A stretch of DNA of 64,000 nt from Actinomadura sp. J1-007. Its GTDB lineage: Bacteria; Actinomycetota; Actinomycetes; Streptosporangiales; Streptosporangiaceae. The position numbers were made by a program, and so were the translations under genes. Location of the stretch: assembly GCF_009793335.1 (NCBI RefSeq), contig NZ_WING01000001.1, forward strand, positions 1,488,001 through 1,552,000, in the 5' to 3' direction. Positions 1 through 8,806 of this stretch are shown one piece after another; positions within the stretch are counted from its first letter, which is position 1, and each line of letters begins with the position of its first letter. Under the pieces are notes generated by a model that saw nothing but the letters and a program-made list of their open reading frames with translations, was not told the origin of the DNA and did no database searches.

Positions 1-612
1 GGCGAGCGCGGCGAACCGCTCGTCCAGCCACGCCCCGACCCTGCGGACGTCGTCGGCGGTGCGCAGGTGCTCCGACAGGTCGCCCGCCAGCTCCATCACG
101 GCCTTGGTGACGGTGTCGGGCGTCCAGTCGATGCGGTCCATCGGCCCGTTGTAGGCGTCGACCACGCGCGAGCAGATCTGCCAGGCGACCGCCGGGGAGA
201 TGAGCCGCATCGTCGGTTCGAGGCCCTCGCGCAGCGCGTGGTCGCCGAACAGCCGCGAGGCGTACGAGTGGTAGGTCGACACCATCGGCTCGCCGTCGAA
301 CAGCGCGTCGCCGCCGAGCCGTTCGAGCTCGTCGCCCGGCAGCTCCTCGCGCAGCATGTCGAGCCGCTTGCGGACGCGCGCGGCGAGCTCGGCCGCCGCC
401 TTGCGGGTGAAGGTGAGGCCGAGGACCCGTTCGGGCCGGACGAACCCGTTGGCGACGAGCCACACCACGCGCGCCGCCATCGTCTCGCTCTTGCCGGAAC
501 CGGCGCCCGCGATCACGGCCATCGGCGCGAGCGGCGCCTCGATCACCCGGGCCTGCTCCTCCGTGGGCTCGGGGACCTTCAGCAGCCGCGCCAGCTCCGC
601 CGGAGTGATCAC
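1..612 (-). CDS. adnB: AdnB-like UvrD-family helicase-nuclease subunit (N-terminal part, cut by window edge)
   Basis: Only the first ~204 residues are in the window. They form the start of an SF1 helicase: a Q-motif-like TEEQARVIEAP, a Walker A box GAGSGKS near residue 43, and the motif Ia region LTFTRKAA near residue 78. The GTG at 612 is the only in-frame start shortly before the Q motif; the frame is closed by a stop about 50 bases upstream. It follows adnA by 92 bases on the same strand, the order known for the mycobacterial AdnAB double-strand-break resection motor. AdnB supplies the second motor and nuclease; the nuclease domain lies outside the window. The subunit assignment rests mainly on gene order. 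Confidence 0.85.
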   Translation of the reverse strand, partial: MITPAELARLLKVPEPTEEQARVIEAPLAPMAVIAGAGSGKSETMAARVVWLVANGFVRPERVLGLTFTRKAAAELAARVRKRLDMLREELPGDELERLGGDALFDGEPMVSTYHSYASRLFGDHALREGLEPTMRLISPAVAWQICSRVVDAYNGPMDRIDWTPDTVTKAVMELAGDLSEHLRTADDVRRVGAWLDERFAALA

Positions 613-704
613 CCCGCTCCCCCCGAGCCGCTCGTTCCCGCCGTGCCCCGCGCGCCCCCGTAGCCCTCACGGGGCCGGCCGCCGCGCCGGCGGCACGGGA
701 CGCG

Positions 705-3700
705 CTAGTCACCTACCTGTCCGCCCTCATCATGCACCGGGCAGCAGGACCGTACGGGGCAGGTCCGACACTTGTCGTTGGCCCGCGCCTGGAAGACGTC
801 GCTGGCCATGCCGGTCGCGACGATCTCCACGAGCTTCTTCGGCCACTCCGGGTCCTCGTCCTCGCCGGGCGGCCCCTGCTCCTGCTCGCGGGCCTTCGCG
901 GTGAACGCGGCCTTGCCGACCTGGACGAGCTTCGCGCCGCCCGGCTCGATGAGCCCGTGCCGCTCGAACGCGCCGAGCATCACCGCGTACTGGTAGACGC
1001 CGAGCTGCGGGTGGCGGGCCAGGTCGTCCTTCGGGACGGCCGTGGTGGAGGTCTTGATGTCGATGATGACGGCGCGGCCCTGCTCGTCGCGCTCGGCCCG
1101 GTCGATGCGGCCCTTGATCACGACGCGGCCGAGGTCGACCTTGAACGACTCCTCCAGCGCCACGACCTCGTTGGGGTTGTCGCGGTGCCAGGACAGGAAC
1201 CGGTCGACCATCGTCGCGGCCTGCTCGCGCTGCTTCTCCGAGTACCACGACGAGCGGAACTCCAGGTCGTTCCAGATCTCGTCCAGCCGCTCGGCGACGT
1301 GGACCTCCTCGATCCCGTCGTCGGCCCCCGCCATCTCCGCGACCGCGTGGATGACCTTGCCCATCGTGCTGTACTCGTTGGGCCCGCCCTCCTGCGCGCC
1401 CACCGCCGAGGCCAGCAGCCACCGCAGCCCGCAGGTGGTGAACGCCTCGACCTGCGACGGGGAGATCGTGATCGGCTCGTCCTCGGAGAACGCCGGGCCC
1501 GGGTCGGACAGCGCGGTGATCGCGTACCAGTTCTCGGGCCTGGCGCCCCGCACGCCCGCGCGGGCGAGGCGCGCGAGGTGCCCGGCCGCGGCCCGCCGCA
1601 GCGGCTCGGGGCGGGACGGGTCGCCGGCCGCCGAGCGCAGGTCGGCGACCAGCGCGGGCAGCGACAGCCAGCGGGTCTTCTCGTCGAGCTGCGACTCCTC
1701 CAGCGCCCCGGGCACCAGCTCGTTCAGGAACCGGGACGGGCGCTCCTCGGTGTCGTCGCCGCCGACCGCCGTGACGACCAGGCGCTTGCGGGCGCGCGTG
1801 GCCGCGACGTAGAACAGGCGGCGCTCCTCGTCGAGCATCTTGGCGGCCATCGACGCGCCCGCCGCGGCCTCGCTCATGCCGCCGCCCGCGCCCGCCATCG
1901 CCTCGACCTCGTTGCCCGCCGCGTGCTCGACCAGCTCCTCGACGCCGAGCAGCGAGCCGCGCAGCCGCACGTCCGGCCAGACGCCCTCCTGCACGCCCGC
2001 GACCACGACCACGTCCCACTCCAGGCCCTTGGAGCGGTGCGCGGTCAGGATGCGGACGGCCTCGCCGTGCGGCGCCTGCTCGGCGAGCGTGTCGCCCGCG
2101 ATCTCCTGGGAGGCGATGTTGTCCACGAACAGCTCGGGCCCCGCCTGCGGCAGCCGGTCCACGAACCGCGCCGCGTGGTCGAACAGCGCGACCACCGCGT
2201 CGAGGTCGCGGTCGGCGGCGGCGCCGCGGGTGCCGCCCTTGACGCTCTGCTCCAGCAGCGCGTCGGCCTGGCCGCTCTCGCGCCACACCGCCCACAGCAC
2301 GTCCTCGGCCGTGCCCTTCTCGGCGGCCTCGCGGGCGACCGCGATGAGCCGCCCGACCCGTTCGGCGGGGGCGCGGACCCGCTCGTGGACGAGGGCCAGC
2401 TCGCGCGGGTCGTCCACCGCGGCGACGAGCAGCTCGCTCAGCGGACGGCCGCCGCCGGACAGGTCCTCCAGGTCGCGCAGCGCGCGCTTCAGCCGCCGCA
2501 TCGCGAGCGCGTCGGCGCCGCCGAGCGGGCCGGTCAGCAGGTCCTCGGCGACGACCTCGTCCAGATGGCCCTTCTTCAGCGCGGCGCGCAGCAGCACCAG
2601 GATCGGCCGGACGGCGGGCTCGGCGATCAGGGGCACCTCGTCGCCCGCCACCACCACCGGCACGCCCGACTGCGCGAGCGCGCGCCGCAGCACCGGGACC
2701 TGCCGGACGGCGCTGCGCACGAGCACCGCCATCCGCGACCACGGCACCCCGTCGAGCAGGTGCGCGCGGCGCAGCTCGTCGGCGACCAGCGCCGACTCCT
2801 GGCTCTCGGAGTCGGCGATGACGGCCCGCACCTCGCCCTCGTCGGCGCCCTCGGCCGGCAGCAGCGCGCGGTGCTCGGCGGCGCCCGCGAGGACGGCGGG
2901 CAGGCGGCGCGCGATCCGCCGCGACGCGGCGAGGATCTCCGGGCCCATCCGGCGGCACGTGCGCAGCGCGACGACCGGCGCCTCCTCGCCGTCCAGCGTG
3001 CGGAACCGGTCGGGGAAGCCGAGGATGCCCCGCACGTCCGCGCCGCGGAACCCGTAGATCGACTGGTCGGGGTCGCCGACGACGACCAGGTCCCGGCCCT
3101 CGCCCGCGAGCAGGCGCAGCAGCCTCTCCTGCGCCGGGTCGGTGTCCTGGTACTCGTCCACGAACACCACGTCGTAGGAGTCGCGCTCGCGGATCCGCAC
3201 CTCCTCGTCGGCGAGCATCTCGGCGGCCAGGTGGATCAGCTCGGCGTAGTCGTAGGTCGGGACGGGGTCGAGCGCGAACCGGTCGACGTAGCGGTCCATG
3301 AACCCGCCGATCGCGGGCCAGTCGTCGCGGCCCCGCGTCCGCCCGAGCCCGGCCAGGTCGCCCGGCCCGTAGCCGCGCTCGGCGGCGCGCATCGAGAAGT
3401 CGCGCAGCTCCTCGGCGAACCCGCGGGTGGCGAGCGCCGCGCGGAGCCGTTCGGGCCAGTCGCGCGCCCCGTCGGCCAGCTCGCCCTCCAGCAGCCGCCG
3501 CACCTCCAGGAGCTGCTCGGGCCCCGACAGCAGGCGCGGCGCGGGCTCCTCGTTCAGCACGGCGTCGCGGCGCAGCAGGGCGTAGGCGTAGCTGTGGAAC
3601 GTCAGCGCGAGCGGCGTGCGGGTGGTGCGGCGCAGCCGTCCGGTGATCCGCTCGCGCAGCTCGCCGGCCGCCTTCCGGCCGAACGTCAGGACCAGGACGC

Positions 3701-3902
3701 GTTCGGGATCGACGCCGCGGTTGTCGATCCGGTCGACCACGGCCTCCACGATCGTGGTCGTCTTGCCGGTGCCGGGGCCCGCGAGCACGAGCATCGGCCC
3801 GCCGGCGTGCTCGACCACCCGCCGCTGCCGCTCGTCGAGCGCGGGCGGGCCGTTCCGCGCGGGTCCCGCGCGTCGCACGAGACGATAGGAGGCTGCCGGC
3901 AC
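705..3902 (-). CDS. adnA: AdnA-like ATP-dependent helicase/nuclease subunit
   Basis: A UvrD/RecB-type DNA end-resection enzyme that partners AdnB in double-strand-break repair. Walker A GPGTGKTT lies near residue 42, motif II is FVDEYQDTD, motif III GDPDQSIYGFRG, motif V HRSKGLEWD and motif VI VAATRARK. The C-terminal third is a RecB-like nuclease: GRIDR followed by IDIKTS, with one Cys at its start (TTCGLRW) and a closing CRTC-x4-CC cluster, the usual layout of an iron-sulfur-stapled nuclease. The GTG at 3902 puts the Q-motif region at the usual distance from the N-terminus. The frame stays open to 4034, but the extra 44 residues look like upstream DNA. It ends 92 bases before adnB. Confidence 0.92.
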   Translation of the reverse strand: MPAASYRLVRRAGPARNGPPALDERQRRVVEHAGGPMLVLAGPGTGKTTTIVEAVVDRIDNRGVDPERVLVLTFGRKAAGELRERITGRLRRTTRTPLALTFHSYAYALLRRDAVLNEEPAPRLLSGPEQLLEVRRLLEGELADGARDWPERLRAALATRGFAEELRDFSMRAAERGYGPGDLAGLGRTRGRDDWPAIGGFMDRYVDRFALDPVPTYDYAELIHLAAEMLADEEVRIRERDSYDVVFVDEYQDTDPAQERLLRLLAGEGRDLVVVGDPDQSIYGFRGADVRGILGFPDRFRTLDGEEAPVVALRTCRRMGPEILAASRRIARRLPAVLAGAAEHRALLPAEGADEGEVRAVIADSESQESALVADELRRAHLLDGVPWSRMAVLVRSAVRQVPVLRRALAQSGVPVVVAGDEVPLIAEPAVRPILVLLRAALKKGHLDEVVAEDLLTGPLGGADALAMRRLKRALRDLEDLSGGGRPLSELLVAAVDDPRELALVHERVRAPAERVGRLIAVAREAAEKGTAEDVLWAVWRESGQADALLEQSVKGGTRGAAADRDLDAVVALFDHAARFVDRLPQAGPELFVDNIASQEIAGDTLAEQAPHGEAVRILTAHRSKGLEWDVVVVAGVQEGVWPDVRLRGSLLGVEELVEHAAGNEVEAMAGAGGGMSEAAAGASMAAKMLDEERRLFYVAATRARKRLVVTAVGGDDTEERPSRFLNELVPGALEESQLDEKTRWLSLPALVADLRSAAGDPSRPEPLRRAAAGHLARLARAGVRGARPENWYAITALSDPGPAFSEDEPITISPSQVEAFTTCGLRWLLASAVGAQEGGPNEYSTMGKVIHAVAEMAGADDGIEEVHVAERLDEIWNDLEFRSSWYSEKQREQAATMVDRFLSWHRDNPNEVVALEESFKVDLGRVVIKGRIDRAERDEQGRAVIIDIKTSTTAVPKDDLARHPQLGVYQYAVMLGAFERHGLIEPGGAKLVQVGKAAFTAKAREQEQGPPGEDEDPEWPKKLVEIVATGMASDVFQARANDKCRTCPVRSCCPVHDEGGQVGD

Positions 3903-4055
3903 AACAGACGATTCCAGCAGATCATCGGGCCTGCTCTGACCACATCGCCCGCATGTCGCCCACTTGCCCCGCACGGCACCCGCGCGACCTGCGCCCCTTC
4001 CGCACAGTGACGGCACCGAAGCCCGCACCGACACCGGAGGCCACCGGAGAACGGG

Positions 4056-4370
4056 TCAGCGGGCCGGGCGGCCGTCCCAGCGGGCCTCGCGCATGTCCAC
4101 GCGGCTGCCGTCCTTGCTGAGGGGCGTGCCCTCCACCCGGTACTCCTCGTGGGCGCGGACCTCGTGGCCGGCCGCGGGCCTGCCGTCGGCGCGGACGACG
4201 CGCCACCACGGGACGCCGCCGCCGTACAGCGACATGACGCGCCCGACCTGGCGGGGGCCGCCGACGCCGACCAGCTCGGCGATGTCGCCGTACGCCATCA
4301 CCTTGCCGGGCGGGATCCGCTCCACCGTGTCCAGCACCAGCTCCGCGTACTCGTCCGGTTCCGCTCGCAT
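4056..4370 (-). CDS. Alkyltransferase-like protein (MGMT family, no catalytic Cys)
   Basis: A 104-residue protein with the DNA-binding fold of O6-alkylguanine methyltransferases: IPPGKVMAYGDIAELVG followed by GGPRQVGRVMS. The active-site motif PCHR of true methyltransferases reads PWWR here, so the acceptor Cys is Trp. That is the signature of alkyltransferase-like (ATL) proteins, which bind alkylated guanine, flip it out and recruit nucleotide excision repair instead of removing the lesion. It sits just upstream of adnA on the same strand, about 150 bases away. Start is the ATG at 4370. The ATL family assignment is strong; the repair role here is inferred from characterised ATLs. Confidence 0.88.
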   Translation of the reverse strand: MRAEPDEYAELVLDTVERIPPGKVMAYGDIAELVGVGGPRQVGRVMSLYGGGVPWWRVVRADGRPAAGHEVRAHEEYRVEGTPLSKDGSRVDMREARWDGRPAR

Positions 4371-4403
4371 CCGCCGATTGTGGCGACAGACGGCGGCGGG
4401 ACG

Positions 4404-5609
4404 TTAATCGGGCCCGTACCGCCGCCGCCACAGGTAGGCCGTTCCGGCCGCCGCGCCGACCGCGGCGAGGAGGCAGCACACCGCGTACGCCGTGATGAGC
4501 CCGCCGGACCGGTGGACGACCTCGACCGGGCGGACGGGCCCGGTGCCGAACCGCTGGTCCGCGGGAAGGCCGAGGCCCTGCGTGCGGGCGGACGCCAGCC
4601 GGTCGGACTCGGCTAGGGCCGCCAGGGCGTCCACGCGCCCGAAGCCGACGCCGAGGTCGTAGCCGCGCGCTGGACGTTCGCCCGTGCCCGCGACGATCGC
4701 CTGCGTGACGAGCGCGGGCGCCATCTTCGGGTGGCGCGAACGGATCAGGGCCGCGATCCCCGACACGAACGCGGTCGCCGGACTCGTCCCGTCCCCGATC
4801 CAGTACCGCCCGTCCGGCCCCGCGCCGATGATCCGCACGCCGGGCGCGGACACCACGACCGCCGAGTTGCGGTTGGAGAACCCCGCGTGGCGTCCCTCGG
4901 CGTCCACCGCCGCGACGGAGATCACACCGGGGAATGACGCGGGATAGGAGTACTCGGTGTGGCCGCCGCGCCGGGCCCGCCGGTCCGCGCCGCCGTTGCC
5001 CGCCGCGGCGACGACGACCGCGCCGCGGGCGATGGCGTACGCGACGGCCTCGCGCTCGCGGCGCGTCGGGTACGAGCGGCCGAGGGAGAGGTTGACGACG
5101 TCCGCGCCGTGGTCCACCGCGTAGCGGATGCCCGCCGCGATCGTCCCCTCGTACCGCTCGTTCCCGGTGAACGCGGTGAACCCGGGTTCGTCGCGTTCGA
5201 GGATCACGCGGGGCGCGAGGACGCGGGCCTCCGGCGCGACGCCGAGCACGCCGTCGCCGCCGTCGGGGCCGTGGCCGTGCCCGGCGATGATGGACGCCAT
5301 GTTGGTGCCGTGCAGGCGCTTCGGCGCGACGCCCGCCGGGTTGGCGCCGCGCGTGTAGTCGGGGCCGGGCGCGACCGAGCCCGCGAGGTCCGCCTGCTCC
5401 GGGTCCACGCCCGAGTCCAGGACGGCGACGGTGACGCCGCGGCCCCGCGCCAGCGACCAGGCGCGCGGCACGTTCAGCGACTCCAGGACGGGCGTCATCG
5501 CGTCCCGTACCCGGTCGGCCCGCGCGGGCGGCGCCGCCGCGGTCGGTCCGGCCGCGAGCGCGGCGGCGGCGAGCGCCGCGAGCGCCCGCCGCGCCGTCAG
5601 CACGACCAC
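4404..5609 (-). CDS. Mycosin-like membrane-anchored S8 serine protease (copy 1)
   Basis: A subtilisin-family protease of the mycosin type, 401 residues. An N-terminal signal peptide (ALAALAAAALAAGPTAAA) is followed by the catalytic triad: Asp in VAVLDSG (~65), His in RLHGTNMA (~100) and Ser in GTSPATAF; the oxyanion Asn is in AAAGNGG. A C-terminal transmembrane segment (ITAYAVCCLLAAVGAAAGTAYL) precedes a short basic tail, so the protease domain should face outside. The GTG start overlaps the stop of the upstream membrane protein (5597), implying translational coupling. Mycosins normally belong to type VII secretion loci, but no EccB/C/D or WXG100 gene is seen nearby. A second copy lies at 6400. 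Confidence 0.88.
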   Translation of the reverse strand: MVVLTARRALAALAAAALAAGPTAAAPPARADRVRDAMTPVLESLNVPRAWSLARGRGVTVAVLDSGVDPEQADLAGSVAPGPDYTRGANPAGVAPKRLHGTNMASIIAGHGHGPDGGDGVLGVAPEARVLAPRVILERDEPGFTAFTGNERYEGTIAAGIRYAVDHGADVVNLSLGRSYPTRREREAVAYAIARGAVVVAAAGNGGADRRARRGGHTEYSYPASFPGVISVAAVDAEGRHAGFSNRNSAVVVSAPGVRIIGAGPDGRYWIGDGTSPATAFVSGIAALIRSRHPKMAPALVTQAIVAGTGERPARGYDLGVGFGRVDALAALAESDRLASARTQGLGLPADQRFGTGPVRPVEVVHRSGGLITAYAVCCLLAAVGAAAGTAYLWRRRYGPD

Positions 5610-6375
5610 TCCCGCTCGCCGCAGCGGACGGGCGCGGGCGCGGTCAGGGCGCGCAGGACGCCGCCGGCGAGCTGGGGGCCGAGCGCGCCGAGGTCGGGCT
5701 GCTGCTGCCGCGTCCGCAGCGTCGGCCGCCCGTCGGCGTAGCCCACCGTGGCCGCGACGACGTACGGACCGCGCTGCGCCACCGCCGACGCCTGCCGCGC
5801 CGCGTCGCCGAAGCGCGCCGCGACCGACCCGGGGAACGGCAGCGCGCGCAGCCCCGGCCGTCCCGCCCGCGTGCCGAACCACGGCAGGACGGAACGCGCC
5901 GCGGCCTCCCCCGGCAGCACGACCACGCCGACCGTGACGGCGAGGCCCTGCGGCTGGTCCAGGTACGTGGCGCGCAGGACGGCCCGGCAGCCGCGCGCGG
6001 TGAGCGAACGGGCGAGCGACGCGTCCACCGCCGTCTCGCAGCGGGTGTCGGTGCCGATCCCGACGCGCCGGGCCGTCTCGGACGAGCCCTGGTCGACGGT
6101 GTAGCGGACGCCGGCGGGGAACACCCGCCCGGCGGGCCACGTCTCGTACCGGCGGGCGACCTCGCGGGCGGCGGCGGACGCCCGTTCGCCGGGGGTCGGG
6201 TCGCGGGCCAGCTCCGCCGCGAGGCGGACGCCCGCGACGGCGAGGACCCCGCGCACCCGGCGACCGCGACCGCGGCGATCCGCGCGCGGTGCCGTCCGGC
6301 CTCACCGGACGCGCCGGACGCGCCGGGGGACGGTTCCGGCGGGAGGTCGGTGGCGGAGATCTCGGCGCGCGACAC
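5597..6375 (-). CDS. One-pass membrane protein paired with mycosin (copy 1; frame break near 6256)
   Basis: No known family was recognised. A short Pro-rich N-terminus and a hydrophobic stretch (IAAVAVAG, then VRGVLAVAG) lead to an extracytoplasmic domain of about 200 residues. It is clearly paralogous to the gene at 7709: shared motifs are RRYETWPAGRVFP, GCRAVLRATY, VTVGVVVLP, a GPYV-x5-GYADGRPT segment, and a C-terminal pair of Cys (RCGEREWSC). The frame changes near 6256; adding one G restores a single frame that matches the paralogue, so a sequence error is likely. If the break were real, a GTG at 6256 would give a shorter product lacking the membrane anchor. Its stop overlaps the protease start at 5609. 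Confidence 0.7.
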
Positions 6376-6399
6376 GGGGCGGAGGGCGGTCGGCCGGCG

Positions 6400-7709
6400 T
6401 CAGGCCGGGTGCCGGGGGTGGCGGCGCGCGAACATGACCGCGACCACGACGGCCGCCGCCGTGCCGGCGAGTCCGGCGCCGACGACCACGACGATCAGCG
6501 GGCGCACCCAGAACGGCCGGTCGATCACCTTCACCGGTCCGGGCCTGCCGTCGCCGAAGCGCTCGGCGCCGGGCTTGTCGGCGCGGCCGGGCCGCGGCGA
6601 GGTGAGGTTGGCGGCGGCGGTGAGGGCGCGCGGCGCGCTGACCTCGCCGAACCCGGTCTCCGGGTCGTACCGGCCGGACGGCCCGAAGCGGGTGCCCGCG
6701 ATGAGCGCCTGCGCGACGAGCGCCGGGGCAGCTTCGGGTGCTCGGAGCGGATCAGCGCCGCGACCCCCGACACCAGCGCGCTGGAGTCGCTCGTCCCGTT
6801 GGTGCTGACGTACCGGCCGCCGGGCCCGCCCGCCGGGATCGCGATGCCCGGCGCGGACACCAGCACCGAGTAGTTGCGGTTGGAGAACGGCGCGCGGCGG
6901 TGGCCGTACTCGGTCGCGGCGACGGCGACCACGCCCGGGTAGGACGCCGGGTAGGAGTACGGCGCGAACCCGTCGGAGTCGAGGCGGCGCTCGCTGTCGC
7001 CGTCGTTGCCGACCGCCGACACGACGACCACGCCCTTGCCGATCGCGTAGCCGATGGCGTCGCGTTCGGCGGGCTCCTCCTGGTACTTGCCGAGCGACAG
7101 GTTGATGATGTCGGCGCCGTGGTCGGCCGCGTAGCGGATGCCGCGCGCCACCGCCCCGTCGGCGCCCTTCGACGCGCGGTAGCGGCCGAAGGCGGCGTCC
7201 TCGGGCTCGGCGATCGCGCGGATCGCGAGGATCCGCGCCTGCGGGGCGATGCCGATGACGCCCTGGCCGCCGCCCGGTCCGTGGCCGCGCCCGGCGATCA
7301 GCGTGGCCATGTAGGTCCCGTGGAGCCGCGCCGGCTTGGTGCCGCCGTCCACGCCGGCGAGCATGTTGGGCCCGGTCGTGACCGCGCCGGCGAGGTCGGG
7401 CTGCGTGACGTCGGTGCCGGAGTCGACGACCGCGACCGTCACGCCCGCGCCGCGCGAGGTCTTCCACGCGTCCTCGGCCCCGAGCGCGTCGAGGATCGGC
7501 TGCTGCCGTTCGCGGATCTCGTCGGCGCGGGCGGGCGCGGCGGCGGGCGCCTGGAGGAGCACCGCGCTCCCGGCGGCCAGCAGCGACGCCGACGCCACCG
7601 CCGCCGACCCGCGCAGCAGAGCCCGTACGCGCGGCAGCACCCGTGCGCACGGCAGCACCCGTGCGCGCGGCAGCGCCCGTACGCGGCGCGGCCCGGTCCG
7701 TGGCGGCAT
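6400..7709 (-). CDS. Mycosin-like membrane-anchored S8 serine protease (copy 2; frame break near 6728)
   Basis: Paralogue of the protease at 4404. A long Arg-rich leader containing a short repeat (ARVLP/RVRAL) precedes a signal-peptide-like segment. The triad is Asp in VAVVDSG, His in RLHGTYMA and Ser in NGTSDSSALVSG; the oxyanion Asn is in SAVGNDG. After HPKL the frame shifts by one base near 6728; restoring one base gives an APALVAQA continuation that matches copy 1, then a C-terminal transmembrane helix (LIVVVVGAGLAGTAAAVVVAV) and a basic tail. The ATG at 7709 overlaps the TGA of the upstream membrane protein by one base, so the pair is probably translationally coupled. The break is probably a sequencing error. 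Confidence 0.82.
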
Positions 7710-8584
7710 CAGCACCGCCACTCGCTGTTGCGGCAGTCGGGCAGCGAACGCACCGACAGGGCGCGGGCTATCTGGTGGGCGATCTGCGGCTCGGGCCCGA
7801 ACACGTCGCCGGGCCGCTGCTTCTTGACCGCGGCGGCGGGCCGTCCGTCGGCCTGCCCCGCCGTGGACAGCAGCACGTACGGGCCGCCCCGGTCGGAGGA
7901 GCGGGTCTGCCGCGCCGCGTCGTCGAACCGCGCGGCGGCCGTTCCGGGGAACGGCGCGGCGCGCAGCGCGGGCCGCACGCCGCCGCTCTGCGCCGCCCGC
8001 CCCGCGTCGCGCGCGGACGGGATCTCCTTGTAGGCGGCGTCGGCGCGCCAGGGGTCGGGGAACGCGACGACGCCGACCGTGATCACCACGCCCTGGAGCC
8101 GGTCGGCGTACGTGGCGCGCAGCACCGCGCGGCAGCCGTGCTTGCCGAGGATCACGGCGAGGTCGGGGTCGACGGCGTCGCCGCAGGTGCTCGTCGTGGC
8201 GATGCCCATCCGCGTCGCGTACTCGCTGTCGCCCTCCTCGGGCTGGTAGGACACGCGGTCGGGGAAGATGCGGCCCGCCGGCCACGCCTGCCAGCGGCGC
8301 GCGACCTCGGCGTTGGCGGCGCGCTGGAGCTCGGCGTTGGTCGGGTCGCGCCGCAGCGTGGCCCACGCGCCGGTGAGGGCGGCGGCGCTGGTGCTGAGGT
8401 AGCAGCAGCCGAGCACGATCGCGACGACCATCCACTGCCGGCCGCGCAGCCCGAGCACCGTGACCGGGCGCGCGCCGGAGCCGCCCGCGGGCGGCGGACC
8501 GGCGGGCGGACCGGCGTGCGGTCCGGGCGGCCGGTGGGCCGGCCCCGGCGGGGGCGGCTGGTGGGAGGGGGGCAGGAACGCCAC
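7709..8584 (-). CDS. Pro-rich one-pass membrane protein paired with mycosin (copy 2)
   Basis: Intact paralogue of the gene at 5597; family not recognised. The first ~45 residues are Pro/Gly-rich (PSHQPPPPGPAHRPPGP), followed by one transmembrane helix (WMVVAIVLGCCYLSTSAAAL) and an external domain of about 225 residues. Motifs shared with copy 1 are RWQAWPAGRIFP, GCRAVLRATYADR, VITVGVVAFP and a C-terminal CRNSEWRC that could form a disulfide. The GTG at 8584 places the Pro-rich stretch at the N-terminus; upstream in-frame sequence is uncharacteristic. It is the first gene of a minus-strand run: membrane protein, protease, membrane protein, protease. It is divergent from moeZ. Confidence 0.75.
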   Translation of the reverse strand: MAFLPPSHQPPPPGPAHRPPGPHAGPPAGPPPAGGSGARPVTVLGLRGRQWMVVAIVLGCCYLSTSAAALTGAWATLRRDPTNAELQRAANAEVARRWQAWPAGRIFPDRVSYQPEEGDSEYATRMGIATTSTCGDAVDPDLAVILGKHGCRAVLRATYADRLQGVVITVGVVAFPDPWRADAAYKEIPSARDAGRAAQSGGVRPALRAAPFPGTAAARFDDAARQTRSSDRGGPYVLLSTAGQADGRPAAAVKKQRPGDVFGPEPQIAHQIARALSVRSLPDCRNSEWRC

Positions 8585-8732
8585 AACCGCAAAGATTAGC
8601 TCTCGTTCATGACATTCCGCCCTCCCGTCGGGGTGAGCGGTCCGCGCCCCCGGGTCCCGGCAGGGGCGCTGACGTGGGGCGTTCCGCTGGACGGGGTTCG
8701 GGGAATGCGGGCGGGCATGGCAAGGTTGTCGG

Positions 8733-8738
8733 TTGACA
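8733..8738 (+). promoter_or_regulatory. Possible -35 element (TTGACA) upstream of moeZ, within a GTTGTC/GACAAC inverted repeat
   Basis: A consensus TTGACA lies about 70 bases before the moeZ start. It falls inside an inverted repeat, GTTGTC at 8725-8730 and GACAAC at 8754-8759. No convincing -10 hexamer sits at the right distance, so this is a weak promoter call. Confidence 0.3.
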
Positions 8739-8806
8739 GGACACTGTTGGCAGGACAACGGCGTCCGCCCCCGTTACCGCCGAGCGTCAGCACAGGAGCA
8801 TCCACC

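Noticed and set aside
732..4010. A very long open frame antisense to adnA (over 1000 codons).
   Set aside because: It mirrors the adnA codon pattern, is full of His/Arg/Ala/Gly with no motif, and reflects extreme third-position G+C. The same applies to long antisense frames over moeZ, the LuxR regulator, the kinases and the aminopeptidase.
6400..7709. Pseudogene call for the second protease and the other split genes.
   Set aside because: Each break is repaired by one base with motifs continuing; the uniform type of lesion favours sequencing error over decay.
4404..8584. A type VII secretion locus.
   Set aside because: Mycosin-like proteases are present, but no EccB, EccC, EccD, EccE or WXG100 gene was found anywhere in the window.
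8609..8806. An N-terminal extension of moeZ by 66 residues.
   Set aside because: The extension is atypical in composition and the GTG at 8807 has a well-placed ribosome site that gives the family's normal length.
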